NCBI GenBank assembly: GCA_028751875.1
Contig: CM054138.1
Span: 37,247,879-37,311,878 of the forward strand
DNA: 64,000 nucleotides
Reading direction: 5' to 3'
Source: Rapana venosa
Lineage: Eukaryota; Mollusca; Gastropoda; Neogastropoda; Muricidae
The notes below the pieces were generated by a model, which was not told the origin of the DNA, ran no database searches, and worked only from the letters and a program-made list of their open reading frames with translations. This document shows positions 53,558 to 64,000 of the stretch, piece after piece. Position 1 is the first letter of the stretch. The number at the start of each line of letters is the position of its first letter. A program made the translations under genes and the position numbers.

Positions 53558-53900
53558 AGGAGGGTGGCAGGATGGTCAAGACGTTCGCCTGCCTGTGAGG
53601 TTCTGGGTTGGATTCCCAGCCTCATCCTTTTTTCCCGGTTTGACGAAAAAAATCAAACTGAAGTCCTTTGGATGAGACTATAAACCCAGGGCCCCACAGA
53701 ACATCTTGCGCACACGTGAAAAACTCGTTACGCCTTTCCAAAGAGTAGGCCATTGTGTGCTGGTAGGAACAGATGACAAACAGAAACCCCGCATGCACAC
53801 GGGTGTCGTGTTTAGACACCGTCCCCGAAGTCAGAATGCTGCTAGGTAACACACGGTGACATAGTAACACATCTCACCATTGGTGAATCTCGAAGCTATT
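53558..53900 (+). mobile_element. R1 SINE with intact tRNA-like head and variant tail
   Basis: Head 'gggtggcaggatggtcaaga' (53562), A-box and B-box-like 'gggttggattcccagcctca' (53606). Core 'ttggatgagactataaaccc' (53668), 'catcttgcgcacacgtgaaa' and 'agagtaggccattgtgtgct'. The 3' end is the variant form 'ccccgaagtcagaatgctgc' (53822) and 'ctcaccattggtgaatctcg' (53872). Confidence 0.9.
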
Positions 53901-54800
53901 TGCAATTGATTTTACTAATAACTTGGAGGGATGTGAAGAGATAAATTGTGGAAGAAGTTTGCTGAAGTAAACCTTTTAAAACAATTATGCTAAAATGGAT
54001 TCATACTGAACTGTGGTGCTTCAATCCCTGATCTTGCCCAACATTCTTCACTTGTGGATGTTGTTGCAAAAAAAAAATTGCTGTGATCCAGAAATGAGTA
54101 TTTCAGTTTGTATGGGATAATAAACAATACAGAATTAGTAAAAAACCCAACCACTTGTGAGGAGTATTGCTGACAGATGGCGTTGGAGTATCAGATATCA
54201 ACAGATGTATTTATCACTTAATCTGCCGTGGATAAGAAAGTTACTATGAGCGATTTATAGGTGAGAAAGCACTGTTTTGCGTTTGAATCCAAATCTAGCA
54301 AGTGATAAACACAAGCGTCCTATCTGCTTCTGGAATGATGCTTGAAGTCTTATAAAGAACTTGGAAAAATATTCCTCTTCTAAAACCCGAAGAAGCCTCT
54401 GCTTTTCAATGATAGCATAAGGGTAGGGAACAAAACTATTTTCTTCAAGAAATGGATTAAAAGGGAGCATGCTTTAGAGCCTAGTCAATAAATATGCTTA
54501 TTTATTTTAGAAAGTAGCTGAAACTGATAAATGAAACACATAAACGTTTCACCTGCTGATATGACCTATAGTGAGTTAGTGATGCACGGGTTTCCATACA
54601 GATACATTGCTGACATTTGATGCTGTAGAGAAATGTACACCGTGTTTTTACAAAGTGATTTTTTTCCTAGGCTGATTTGTATATCAATACAATCATATGA
54701 CAAAATATTTCAACGTGTATGAATGTTTTGTTTATTCCACGACTAAATGCAGTACTGTAAACACTTTTGCTATCACAGCTGAGAAGAAAGAAAAACCATT
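53901..54800 (+). mobile_element. L1/Tx1-like LINE relic, C-terminal part
   Basis: Across broken frames, 'FQFVWDNKQYRISKKP' (about 54101) and 'GVGVSDINRCIYHLICRG' recall the 'F.W......I....L....GGLG..DI' segment that follows the RT in L1/Tx1 LINEs; 'KPLLFNDSIRVGNKTIFFKK' on the plus strand near 54390 recalls the 'PL..N..I' segment. Similarity is weak and the end point is uncertain. Confidence 0.5.
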
Positions 54801-55539
54801 GAACTCTCATTTCAAAGCACGGGAATGGTGATGATGCAATCTTGGTAAGGAACTGTGTGCACTTACGCTGCAGGCCCTGGAACCAGAAATGTGTGTGTGT
54901 GTTCTAGCTGGTTATTTGAAACGAGTACTTTGTAAATACTAAAGAGTGTTTAAATGAAAACAATGTTTACTGTCTATCTGTAGGCATAGTCGTCCCGTGG
55001 ACATGTTTTATTTGTCTGTCTGTTAGTGCTTGGCCCCCTTAACGTGTGGCATGCAGGCCCACCGGTGTGTGGATACGCCCTGGTGCCCACAAACCAGCCC
55101 CCAGGTATGGGTCAAATACCAAGAGGGCATCCAACCCAATGGCGGAACAGGCGGAAGAGGAGAACCTGTCTCCCAACGGCTATGAAGGCAGAGGAGGATG
55201 GCCTCGAGGGAAGACTGCACTCTGCAGCAGCTTCAGTGAAAGCAACCAGTCTAGGAGAACGACCACTCTTGATGTAAAAACACGCCGAAGTCGGATACGC
55301 TGGGCCTGACTTGTCAGGTGCTTAACGGCAGCGCAACGCATTCTCGCTCATATGACAGACAACGATGGAGACTATCGACGTGGTGCTTGTGCACTGGGGC
55401 CCCGCTAGGGTGGAGGAGTGCCGGGCCCTGTGCCTCCAAAGGCCATCCCATGCCACTGGGGTCTGCGTCCTGTTCCGTGGTGGAGCCAGGCGGCGGGTGA
55501 CTGCAGCTGGCTGCGACAGGAGGACAGGACGCCGCCACT
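54801..55539. other. Unassigned sequence
   Basis: A G+C-rich part at 55030-55540 has overlapping short frames in several phases with no familiar motif. It may belong to the upstream part of the LINE tail that follows. Confidence 0.4.
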
Positions 55540-55812
55540 GAGAGTGCGGCAGTGAAATGCGGAGGGAATCTTCAAGAAGAAAATCCCCCTTGCTGAAAGA
55601 CTTCACAGAGGAGGCCACATTGGTGATTCTGAGGCGTGCTCCTGTGGCACTTCTCCTATGACAGTGGAACACTTCCTCCAGACCTGTCTAACACACCCAA
55701 AACTTGAAGGCCAATATCTAGCCTACTGACCTGCCGATGACGGACACACTTTTCGGACCCCTGGAGGGCCTTCAACGCACAGCAGCATTTGTCAGGGCTT
55801 CAGAAGTTGCTG
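55540..55812 (+). mobile_element. RNase-H-type LINE, C-terminal fragment
   Basis: 'HIGDSEACSCGTSPMTVEHF' (55617) with 'LQTCLTHP' is the Cys/His tail of RNase-H LINEs, and after one frame change 'DTLFGPLEGLQRTAAFVRAS' (55745) is the family's usual C-terminal helix, ending at a TGA near 55807. Parallels the tail at 29220-30075 and 32140-33060 but is a different family member. Confidence 0.75.
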
Positions 55813-56122
55813 TCTGAGCGTTCGACGAAGTCTTTGTGTTTATGCGTATGCATACAGGTAAGGTTCCCTGTGCTAGTTTCACTTTTTGTTTTGTTTTCTC
55901 TGTTCATGTCTCTGCAAAATGGACTTGATCATATTGATTGTGAATTCAGATCTTTAGTGACTATATGTTTTATGTACTATGCTTTACCTGTAAAAGTAAA
56001 TGTTAAGAATTATAAAAGAAGAAGAAGAAGAAGAAGAAAGAAGAAGAAGAAGAAGAAAGAAGAAGAAGAAGAAGAAGAAGAAGAAGAGTAGGAGGAGGTG
56101 GAGGAGGAGCAGACATACTTAC
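55813..56122. other. Intron segment with (GAA)n run
   Basis: GAA/AAG triplets at 56018-56092; the rest is unassigned. Confidence 0.85.
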
Positions 56123-56191
56123 AGCAGCCATGTCCTAACTCCGCGAAATGCTCCTCTGTGGATACGCCTGACTCTGTTGGTGGTCAGGTCA
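56123..56191 (-). CDS. LGR-like receptor LRR exon, most 5' one visible
   Basis: 69 bases (23 codons), phase 2 at both ends, between 'ctgttatatccag' and 'GGCTGCT|gtaagt'. It reads 'DLTTNRVRRIHRGAFRGVRT' then 'WL', a leucine-rich repeat with the L..N.v..I..GAF.Gv pattern. CT|A with the exon at 51492 gives Leu and an in-frame LRR series. It corresponds in place to human TSHR '[20 protein letters not shown]'. The exon is short and rests on pattern, length (69 as for its neighbour), phase and splice sites. The LRRs before it were not found in the window. Confidence 0.85.
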
Positions 56192-56270
56192 CTGGATATA
56201 ACAGAATGTATTATGTTATGTTCTCCCTCCTAGCATTGCTGTTACCTTTCTCATCGGTATAGCTATCATA

Positions 56271-56289
56271 AGCATCATCATCATCATCA

Positions 56290-56365
<76 letters not shown>
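56271..56365. repeat. (CAT)n triplet run
   Basis: About 30 CAT triplets starting 80 bases upstream of the LRR exon's acceptor. Confidence 0.97.
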
Positions 56366-56399
56366 ACATCAGCATCAGCATCATCGTCATCGCTGTTGT

Positions 56400-56507
<108 letters not shown>

Positions 56508-56591
56508 CGTCATTACTTTTTCCCTTATGATATTTATACGGATTTTCTTTTTGTTCTTTGATTATTTTGCTTCTTTGTTTTAAAATCTTTA

Positions 56592-56599
56592 CACACACA

Positions 56600-56659
<60 letters not shown>

Positions 56660-56662
56660 CAC
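56592..56662. repeat. (ACGC)n and (AC)n
   Basis: ACGC tetramers between short AC runs. Confidence 0.96.
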
Positions 56663-56689
56663 TGTTGAATATGCACAGTTTTTGCAAAT

Positions 56690-57115
56690 ACTTTGTTTTC
56701 CATGAATTGAGTCTTAGTCTACAGATTACAGATAGCATGTTCCAATTACATGAAGGAATGACAATTCCTGAATATTTAAGGGACATAGATTTTTCTGATA
56801 ATGAACACATTTCATGTGCTGATAACCTTGAATTGCAGGAAACAGAGCACCTTGCTTTACAACCCTATCATATACATCATGCCACTCTTAATCCATAGTG
56901 GTCCCCACCCAGCAAATAATCACCAGCAGTGCCCTTTGACTGGTTGCAATAAATCATTCAATGAATTCAAGACGTGTCATTTCGAATTCTGTATACTTTG
57001 TTTAAGAGTGTACGAAACATATTTAGAATTAACACATAAGAACAAACTTTACACAGACATACAAAATTCATTACGTACTCTAAAGCCACGAGATATCATA
57101 AAGCTCCCTTAGCTA
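56690..57115 (+). pseudogene. Unidentified broken ORF with Cys/His motif
   Basis: Two frames join if one shift near 56880 is allowed: 'MTIPEYLRDIDFSDNEHISC' (56758) and 'LQETEHLALQPYHIHHATLN', then 'QQCPLTGCNKSFNEFKTCHF' (56920) and 'EFCILCLRVYETYLELTHKN'. The spacing C-x4-C...H-x3-C-x2-C could bind zinc. I do not recognise the family; it could be an ORF1 or gag-like part of a retroelement or a lost host gene. It stands alone among microsatellites and has no start or promoter I can point to. Confidence 0.35.
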
Positions 57116-57209
57116 TTTATTGTTTAAAATCGGCAACAATGCATGATCTGAACAGGAAAAATGAGGACACCAGCAAATGATTCGAGTTAATGGGATAGAT
57201 GTGGGAACA

Positions 57210-57222
57210 GCGTGTTGTGTGT

Positions 57223-57268
<46 letters not shown>

Positions 57269-57563
57269 GGGGTGGGGGGACTTAGTTCTTCAGTTTAACG
57301 TCCTTCCACTAATAGTGATATCAGACGCGAGTGTGTGTGTGAGTGAGTCTGGGGAACCCGGGTCGGGGTTGTATGTGTGTATGTGTGGGTCGTGTGGTGT
57401 GAAATGTATGTATGTATGTACGTGTGTGAGTATGCATGCATGTGTGTATGAGAGTGTGTGTGCGTGTACGTGAGTTTGTATATGTGTGTGAAGTGTGTAG
57501 GTGCGTGTGAGTGAGAGGTGTGTATGACTGTGTGCGTGCGTGCGTGAGGTGTGTGTGTGTGTG

Positions 57564-57651
<88 letters not shown>

Positions 57652-57712
57652 GAGAGAAAGAGAGAGAGGAGAGATAGATATATATATAGATAGAGAGAGA
57701 GAGAGAGAGGAG

Positions 57713-57780
<68 letters not shown>

Positions 57781-57858
57781 TGTGTGTGAAATAGTAGCAC
57801 GTGAGCATCAATGCATGCGTGTGTGAGTGTGTATGTCTATGTGTATGAGTGTGTGTGC

Positions 57859-57921
<63 letters not shown>

Positions 57922-58206
57922 TGAGTGAAAGTGTGTGTGTGTATATGCACATGCGCGCGTGTGCGTGCTTGTGCTTATATATGTGTGTGCGCGAGTGAGC
58001 GCGCATGCAAGCGTGTGAGTGTGTGTGTGTGTGTGCGTGCTGTGCGTGCCTGCCTGCCTGCTTGCGTGTGTGAGTGCATGGGTTTATGTATGTGTGAGCA
58101 TGAGTGCGCGAGTGTGTGTGTGCGCGTATGCACGCGCACGTGTGTATGCCTATATGTGTGTGTGTGAGCGTGTGCGTGCGTGCGTGCGTGCGTGCGTACG
58201 TGTGTG

Positions 58207-58245
<39 letters not shown>

Positions 58246-58250
58246 TTAAC
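57210..58250. repeat. Kilobase of (TG)n, (GA)n and related microsatellites
   Basis: TG at 57222-57261, degenerate TG-rich sequence to 57565, GA with breaks at 57567-57778, then TG, TGTGCG and GTGCGTGC repeats to 58245. Long frames in all phases here are artefacts of the repeats. Confidence 0.95.
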
Positions 58251-58505
58251 AGCCTATGAAACAAACTGCTAAGGAGAACTGAGGGAGAAAACAACTTAAC
58301 TTCTTAACTTGTAGCATGATGTTAGACTACAGGTGTAAAACATCAAGGACATTTTTCAAAATCTACGAGTCAATAATAACGACTAGAATAGAACTCCGCA
58401 ATTAACTAACAATGGAACTATAACATGCAGAAAGATTTGAACTATGGATATGATTACACAAAATAATGTATGCAGAACGTCATAAATGACTGAATTTAAA
58501 ACAGA
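58251..58505. other. Unassigned sequence
   Basis: Nothing recognised. Confidence 0.5.
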
Positions 58506-58890
58506 ATGATCTATCACAGGAAGATACCAACTGGACTATGTAGGAGGCATTCAGAAATTCTGCAGAGAAGTATATCATTGTTTAGGATGCTTTTAAGCGT
58601 TACAGGTGATTCTGATAGAAATGGATCTTTCAGTGTGATAGAAAAGATTTCTTTGATTTTAGGACAACCAGTTAGCAGATGTCTAACACTTATTTGTTTT
58701 CCACACATACACAGAATGTTCTTACAATATTTTGTGCGAAGGGCATTTAAACGGAATCTATAAACCAAGCTTGAGATTTGTCTGGAAACAGACACAGATG
58801 GCTTTGTGTAGAGATATATTGATACATCCGTCATATTTAGGCAATTTTCAGAGTAAAAACAATTTGAATTTTGCAGCATTTTAATTGCCT
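58506..58890 (-). mobile_element. RNase-H/Cys-tail LINE fragment
   Basis: A minus frame of about 120 codons reads 'SRQISSLVYRFRLNALRTKY' then 'CKNILCMCGKQISVRHLLTG' and 'CPKIKEIFS'. The C-x-C-G...H-x4-C layout is the zinc-binding tail of LINE ORF2 proteins. The piece is open but lacks RT and RNase H. Confidence 0.65.
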
Positions 58891-58951
58891 TATCATAGGA
58901 TATATGCTTTAAAAGTTCATAGCCCTTATAGGGGAATATTAACTAAAAGTA

Positions 58952-58968
58952 GGGGGGGGGGGGGGGGG
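58952..58968. repeat. Poly-G run
   Basis: 17 G then A and 5 G. Confidence 0.95.
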
Positions 58969-59037
58969 AGGGGGCGCATCAAGTTTGTGATGCAATGTGA
59001 ACTAAGGCCAAGCAGGTAAACCCCCACTACCGCAGCT

Positions 59038-59068
59038 ATTACTGTTACTACTACTGCTACTACTACTG

Positions 59069-59132
<64 letters not shown>

Positions 59133-62100
59133 AGATGCTGCTGCTGCTACTACTACTACTACTACTACAGATGCTGCTGCTGCTGCTGCTGCTACTACTA
59201 CTACTACTGTTGCTGCTGCTACTACTACTGTTGATGCTACTATTAGTACTGCTGGTGTTGCTGGTGGTGGTGTTGCTGGTGGTGGTGTTGCTACTGGTGG
59301 TGGTGTTGCTACTGGTAGTGTGGTGTTGCTACTGGTGGTGGTGTTGTTGCTACTGGTGGTGGTGTTGCTACTGGTGGTGGTGTTGCTACTGGTAGTGTGT
59401 TGTTGCTGCTGGTGGTGGTGTTGCTACTGGTGGTGGTGTTGCTACTGGTGGTGGTGTTGCTACTGGTGGTGTTGTTGCTACTGGTGGTGGTGTTGCTACT
59501 GGTGGTGGTGTTGCTACTGGTAGTGTGTTGTTGCTACTGGTAGTGTGTTGTTGCTACTGGTAGTGTGTTGTTGCTACTGGTGGTGGTGTTGCTACTGGTA
59601 GTGTGTTGTTGCTACTGGTAGTGGTGTTGCTACTGGTGGTGGTGTTGCTACTGGTAGTGTGGTGTTGCTACTGGTGGTGGTGTTGCTACTGGTGGTGTTG
59701 TTGCTACTGGTGGTGGTGTTGCTACTGGTGGTTGGTGTTGCTACTGGTGGTGGTGTCGCTACTGGTGGTGGTGTTGCTACTGGTGGTGGTGTTGCTACTG
59801 GTAGTGTGTTGTTGCTACTGGTGGTGGTGTTGCTACTTGAGGTGGTGTTGTTGCTACTGGTGGTGGTGTTGCTACTTGAGGTGGTGTTGTTGCTACTGAT
59901 GTGGTGTTGCTATGGAGCTGGTGTTGCTACTGGTGGTGGTGTTGCTACTGGTGGTGTTGCTATTGAAGGTGGTGTTGCTACTTGTGGTGTTGTTGCTACT
60001 GGTGGTGGTGATGCTACTGGTCGTGGTGTTGCTACTGGTCTTATTGCTACTGGTGGAGTTGCTACTGGTGGTGGTGTTGCTACTGGTGGTGGTGTTGCTA
60101 CTGGTGGTGGTGTTGCTACTGGTGTTGTTGTTGCCTCTGGTGTTGTTGTTGCTACTGGTGGTGTTGTTGCTAGTGGTGGTGTTGCTAGTGGTGGTGGTGT
60201 TGCTAGTGGTGGTGTTGCTACTGGTGATGCTGCTACTGGTAGAGAAGTTGCTACTGGTGGTGGTGTTGCTACTGGTGGTGGTGTTGCTACTGGTGGTGGT
60301 GTTGCTACTGGTGGTGTTGCTACTTGTGATGGTGTTGCTACTTGTGGTGGTGTTGCTACTTGTGGTGGTGTTGCTACTGGTTGTGGTGGTGCTACTGGTG
60401 GTGTTGTTGCTACTGGTGTTGTTGTTGCTACTGGTGGTGGTGTTGCTACTGATGGTGTTGCTACTGGTGACGTTGCTACTGATAGAGGAGTTCCTACTGG
60501 TGGTGTTGTTGTTTACTGGGTTGTTGTTGCTACTGGTGGTGGTGTTGCTACTGGTGGTGATGTTGCTACTGGTGGTGGTGTTGCTAATGGTGGTGGTGTT
60601 GTTAATGGTGTTGGTGTTGGTACTGGTGTTGGTGTTGGTACTGGTGGTGTTGCTACTGGTGGTGGTGTTGCTACTGGTGGTGGTGTTGCTACTGGTGGTG
60701 TTGTTGCTACTGGTGGTGGTGTTGCTAATGGTGGTGCTGCCGCTATTGGTTGTGTTACTACTGGTGGTGTTGTCGCTTCTGGTGGTGTTGCTACAAGTGT
60801 TGTTGCTACTTGTGGTGGTGTTGCTACTGGTGGAGGAGTTGCTACTGGTGGTGGTGTTGCTACTGGTGGTGTTGCTACTGGTGGAGGAGTTGCTACTGGT
60901 GGTGGTGTTGCTACTGGTGGTGTTGCTACTGGTGGAGGAGTTGCTACTGGTGGTGGTGTTGCTACTGGGGGTGTTGTTGCTGCTTGTGGTGGTGTTGCTA
61001 CTGGTGTTGTTGTTACTGGTGATGGAGTTGCTACTGGTGGTGGTGTTGCTACTGGCGTTGTTGTTGCTAGTGGTGGTGTTGCTACTAGTGGTGGTGCTGC
61101 TACTGGTGTTGTTGTTACTGGTGGTGTTGTTGCTGCTGGTGGTGTTGCTACTAGTGGTGGTGTTGCTACTACTGGTGTTGCTACTGGTGGTGTTGTTGCT
61201 GCTGGTGGTGTTGTTGCTGCTGGTGTTGTTGTTGCTTACTGGTGTTGTGTTGCTGCTGGTGTTGTTGTTGCTGCTGGTGGTGTTGTTGCTACTGGTGGTG
61301 TTGTTGCTACTGGTGTTGTTGTTGCTGCTGGTGTTGTTGTTGCTGGTGGTGGTGGTGGTGCTACTGGTGTTGTTGTTGCTACTGGTGGTGTTGTTGCTAC
61401 TGGTGGTGGTGTTGCTACTGGTGTTGTTGCTAGTGGTATTGTTGTTGCTACTGGTGGTGTTGCTGCTACTGGTGTTGTTGTTACTTGTGGTGTTGTTGCT
61501 ACTGGTGGTGTTGTTGCTACTGGTGGTGTTGCTACTTGTGGTGGTGTTGCTACTTGTGGTGGTGTTGCTACTGGTGTTGTTGCTACTGGTGTTGTTGCTA
61601 CTGGTGGTAGTGTTGCTACTGGTGGTGGTGTTGCTACTGGTGGTGGTGTTGCTACTAGTGGTTTTGTTGCTACAGGTGGTGTTGCTGGTGGTGGTGAAGG
61701 TGGTGCTACTACTACTGTTGCTGCTGCTTGTGGAGCTGCTGCTGCTACTACTACTGTTGTTGTTGGTGTTGTTGTTGTTGTTGCTACTACTACTATTGCT
61801 GGTGTTGTTGTTGTTGATACCACTACTACTGTTGCTGGTGCTGGTGGTGTTGCTGCTACTACTATTGTTGCTGGTGGTGGTGGTGGTGGTGCTGCTGCTA
61901 CTACTACTATTGCTGCTGCTGCTTGTGGTGTTGCTGCTACTACTACTATTGCTGCTGCTGCTTGTGTTGCTGCTGATACTACTACTATTGCTGCTGCTGC
62001 TTGTGGTGTTGCTGCTACTACTACTATTGCTGCTGCTGCTTGTGTTGCTGCTGCTGCTGCTTGTGTTGCTGCTAGTGCTGCTACTACTACTACTACTACT

Positions 62101-62493
62101 GTTGCTGCTGGTGATGGTGTTACTGTGGTGGTGGTGTTGCTGCTACTAGTACTACTGTTGCTGGTGGTGGTGGTGTTGCTGCTACTAGTACTACTGTTGC
62201 TGGTGGTGGTGGTGTTGCTGCTACTACTACTACTACTGTTGCTGGTGGTGGTGGTGGTGTTGCTGCTACTACTACTACTGTTGCTGATGGTGGTGTTGCT
62301 GCTACTACTACTACTGTTGCTGGTGGTGGTGGTGCTGCTGCTACAACTACTACTGTTGCTGCTGGTGTTGGTGTTGCTGCTACTACTGTTGCTGGTGGTG
62401 GTGGTGTTGCTGCTACTACTACTACTGTTGCTGGTGGTGGTGGTGTTGCTGCTACTACTACTACTGTTGCTGGTGGTGGTGGTGGTGGTGGTG

Positions 62494-62543
<50 letters not shown>

Positions 62544-63240
62544 GTTGCTGGTGGTGGTGGTGTTGCTGCTACTACTACTACTGTTGCTGGTGGTGGTGGT
62601 GTTGCTGCTACTACTACTACTGTTGCTGGTGGTGGTGGTGCTACTACTACTACTACTACTACTGTTGCTGGTGGTGGTGGTGTTGCTGCTACTATTACTA
62701 CTGTTGCTGGTGGTGGTGGTGTTGCTACTACTACTACTGTTGCTGGTCGTGGTGGTGTTGCTGCTACTACTACTGTTGCTGGTCGTGGTGGTGCTGCTGC
62801 TACTACTACTACTGTTGCTGGTGGTGGTGGTGTTGCTACTACTACTACTACTGTTGCTGGTAGTGGTGGTGGTGCTGCTACTACTACTACTGTTGCTGGT
62901 GGTGGTGGTGGTGTTGCTGCTACTACTACTACTGTTGCTGCTGGTGGTGGTGTTGCTGCTACTAGTACTACTGTTGCTGGTGGTGTTGGTGTTGCTGCTA
63001 CTACTGTTGCTGGTGGTGGTGGTGTTGCTGCTGCTACTACTACTGTTGCTGGCGGTGGTGGTGTTGCTGTTGCTGGTGGTGGTGGTGGTGTTGCTGCTAC
63101 TACTGTTGCTGATGGTGGTGGAGGTTCTGCTCTACTACTGTTGCTGGTGGTGGTGGTGGTGTTGGTGTTGGTGGTGTTGCTACTACTACTACTCCTGTTT
63201 CTGCTGCTGCTTGTGTTGCTACTACTACTAGTACTACTAG

Positions 63241-63283
<43 letters not shown>

Positions 63284-64000
63284 GTTGCTGGTGGTGGTGG
63301 TGGTACTACTACTACTGTTGCTGGTGGTTGTAGTGTCGTTGCTGCTACTACAACTACTACTGTTGCTGGTGGTGGTGGTGGTGTTGCTGCTACTACTGTT
63401 GCTGGTGTTGTTGGTGGTGTTGCTGCTACTACTACTGTTGCTGGTGTTGGTGTTGGTGTTGCTGCTACTACTGTTGCTGGTGGTGGTGTTGCTGCTACTA
63501 CTGTTGCTGGTGTTGGTGTTGGTGTTGCTGCTACTACTGTTGCTTGTGGTGGTGGTGTTGCTGCTACTACTGTTGCTGGTGGTGGTGTTGTTGTTGCTGC
63601 TGCTACTACTGTTGCTGGTGGTGTTGGTGTTGCTGCTACTACTACTGTTGCTGGTGGTGGTGTTAGTGTTGCTGCTACTACTGTTGCTGGTGGTGTTGTT
63701 GCTGCTGCTACTACTGTTGCTGGTGGTGGTGTTGGTGTTGCTGCTGCTACTACTGTTGCTGGTGGTGGTGTTGCTGCTACTACTGTTGCTGGTGTTGGTG
63801 TTGGTGTTGCTGCTACTACTGTTGCTTGTGGTGGTGGTGTTGCTGCTACTACTGTTGCTGGTGGTGGTGTTGTTGTTGCTGCTGCTACTACTGTTGCTGG
63901 TGGTGTTGGTGTTGCTGCTACTACTACTGTTGCTGGTGGTGGTGTTAGTGTTGCTGCTACTACTGTTGCTGGTGGTGTTGTTGCTGCTGCTACTACTGTT
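59038..64000 (+). repeat. About 5 kb triplet-based array running off the window
   Basis: Starts as ACT/GCT triplets (59038-59250). From 59270 to about 61690 the basic unit is 18 bp, 'gttgctactggtggtggt', with 15- and 12-bp variants. From 61690 the pattern changes to longer units mixing ACT, GCT and GGT triplets ('gctgctactactactgttgc' + 'tggtggtggtggtgtt'). From about 63460 a 282-bp block repeats, identical by eye where compared, to the window end. Because nearly everything is a multiple of three, frames stay open for up to 1190 codons without meaning. The array continues past 64000. Confidence 0.95.

Larger units (their letters stand above)
13254..56191 (-). other. Gene span: LGR-type glycoprotein-hormone-receptor-like GPCR, nine exons visible, partial
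   Basis: Nine minus-strand exons with AG/GT borders and matching phases span 43 kb and add up to 1678 coding bases (about 559 codons). In order they encode three 23-25-residue LRRs, a fourth LRR with the Cys cluster 'YPHHCCAF', a hinge of about 230 residues, the junction motif 'NPCEDVMG', and TM1 to TM5. Closest relatives known to me are the FSH/TSH/LH receptors and invertebrate Lgr1 (type A LGRs), which couple to Gs and bind cystine-knot heterodimers such as thyrostimulin. The signal peptide, the first LRRs, TM6, TM7 and C-tail are not in view. Orthology to Lgr1 versus a paralogue cannot be settled from this sequence. Confidence 0.92.

Noticed and set aside
11990..53620. tRNA genes at R1 and R2 heads
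   Set aside because: A-box and B-box-like sequences are present but no clover leaf with an anticodon arm and acceptor stem could be drawn, and the same heads recur with SINE bodies.
54838..54900. Possible receptor exon ending at a gtaagt on the minus strand near 54867
   Set aside because: The frame upstream runs into a CA repeat, no LRR pattern is visible, and the flanking exons already join in phase without it.
57290..58294. 334-codon minus frame rich in His/Thr/Ser
   Set aside because: TG and GA microsatellites read on the opposite strand.
59659..63231. Open frame of 1190 codons (VATGGG-type repeats, then Leu/Val runs)
   Set aside because: Produced by triplet-periodic repeats without stop codons. 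Another frame in the same place is open for 745 codons, and the composition changes with the repeat type.

Overview
The window is eukaryotic nuclear DNA, and the base texture, intron-rich gene and retroelement mix point to a marine invertebrate, most likely a lophotrochozoan and probably a gastropod mollusc. That placement is inference: no rRNA or mitochondrial marker is present. The one host gene I can support lies on the minus strand and runs from about 56.2 kb down to 13.3 kb. Nine exons are visible (56123-56191, 51424-51492, 50140-50214, 49500-49683, 43961-44155, 42806-43127, 42340-42520, 24608-24854, 13254-13589). Every junction agrees in phase. Spliced, they give leucine-rich repeats, a Cys-rich cap, a long hinge, and TM1 to TM5 of a type A LGR, i.e. 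a glycoprotein-hormone (FSH/TSH/LH, thyrostimulin) receptor-like GPCR. The 5' part (signal peptide and first LRRs) and the 3' part (TM6, TM7, tail) are not visible.

The introns are packed with transposable elements and tandem repeats. Non-LTR retrotransposons include CR1-like copies (5.9-8.1, 9.8-11.5, 22.3-22.7 kb), a Jockey/CR1-type element (13.8-21.4 kb) split by an RTE element with an 11-bp target-site duplication (TSD), an RTE at 33.5-35.3 kb nested in a SINE and itself hit by a tRNA/5S-rRNA-type SINE, an RTE at 38.7-40.4 kb with a 5' inversion and a 13-bp TSD, a fragmentary RTE at 51.6-52.7 kb, an L1/Tx1-like relic (53.1-54.8 kb), and RNase-H-type LINE tails (29.2, 32.1, 55.5, 58.5 kb). 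Two tRNA-headed SINE families (called R1 and R2 here) recur many times and share a core that looks like the V-domain.

Tandem repeats are extreme: a 19-bp minisatellite grown inside a SINE (23.8-24.5 kb), a 21-bp array (36.6-37.1 kb), a 47-bp array (46.3-48.0 kb) between inverted repeat arms, a 0.5-kb polypurine GAA tract, and about 5 kb of triplet-based array from 59.0 kb to the window end with a 282-bp higher-order repeat.

Two parts look like assembly problems rather than biology. Bases 1-5890 are AT-rich, full of homopolymers, and hold nothing recognisable. Bases 27.8-33.8 kb are a 3.0-kb direct tandem duplication whose copies differ mainly by one-base homopolymer indels, with the first copy degrading toward its junction. 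No new multi-gene system is evident. The most unusual items are the long-hinge receptor, the SINE-born minisatellite, the nested retroelement stack, the twin-priming-like RTE and the triplet array.
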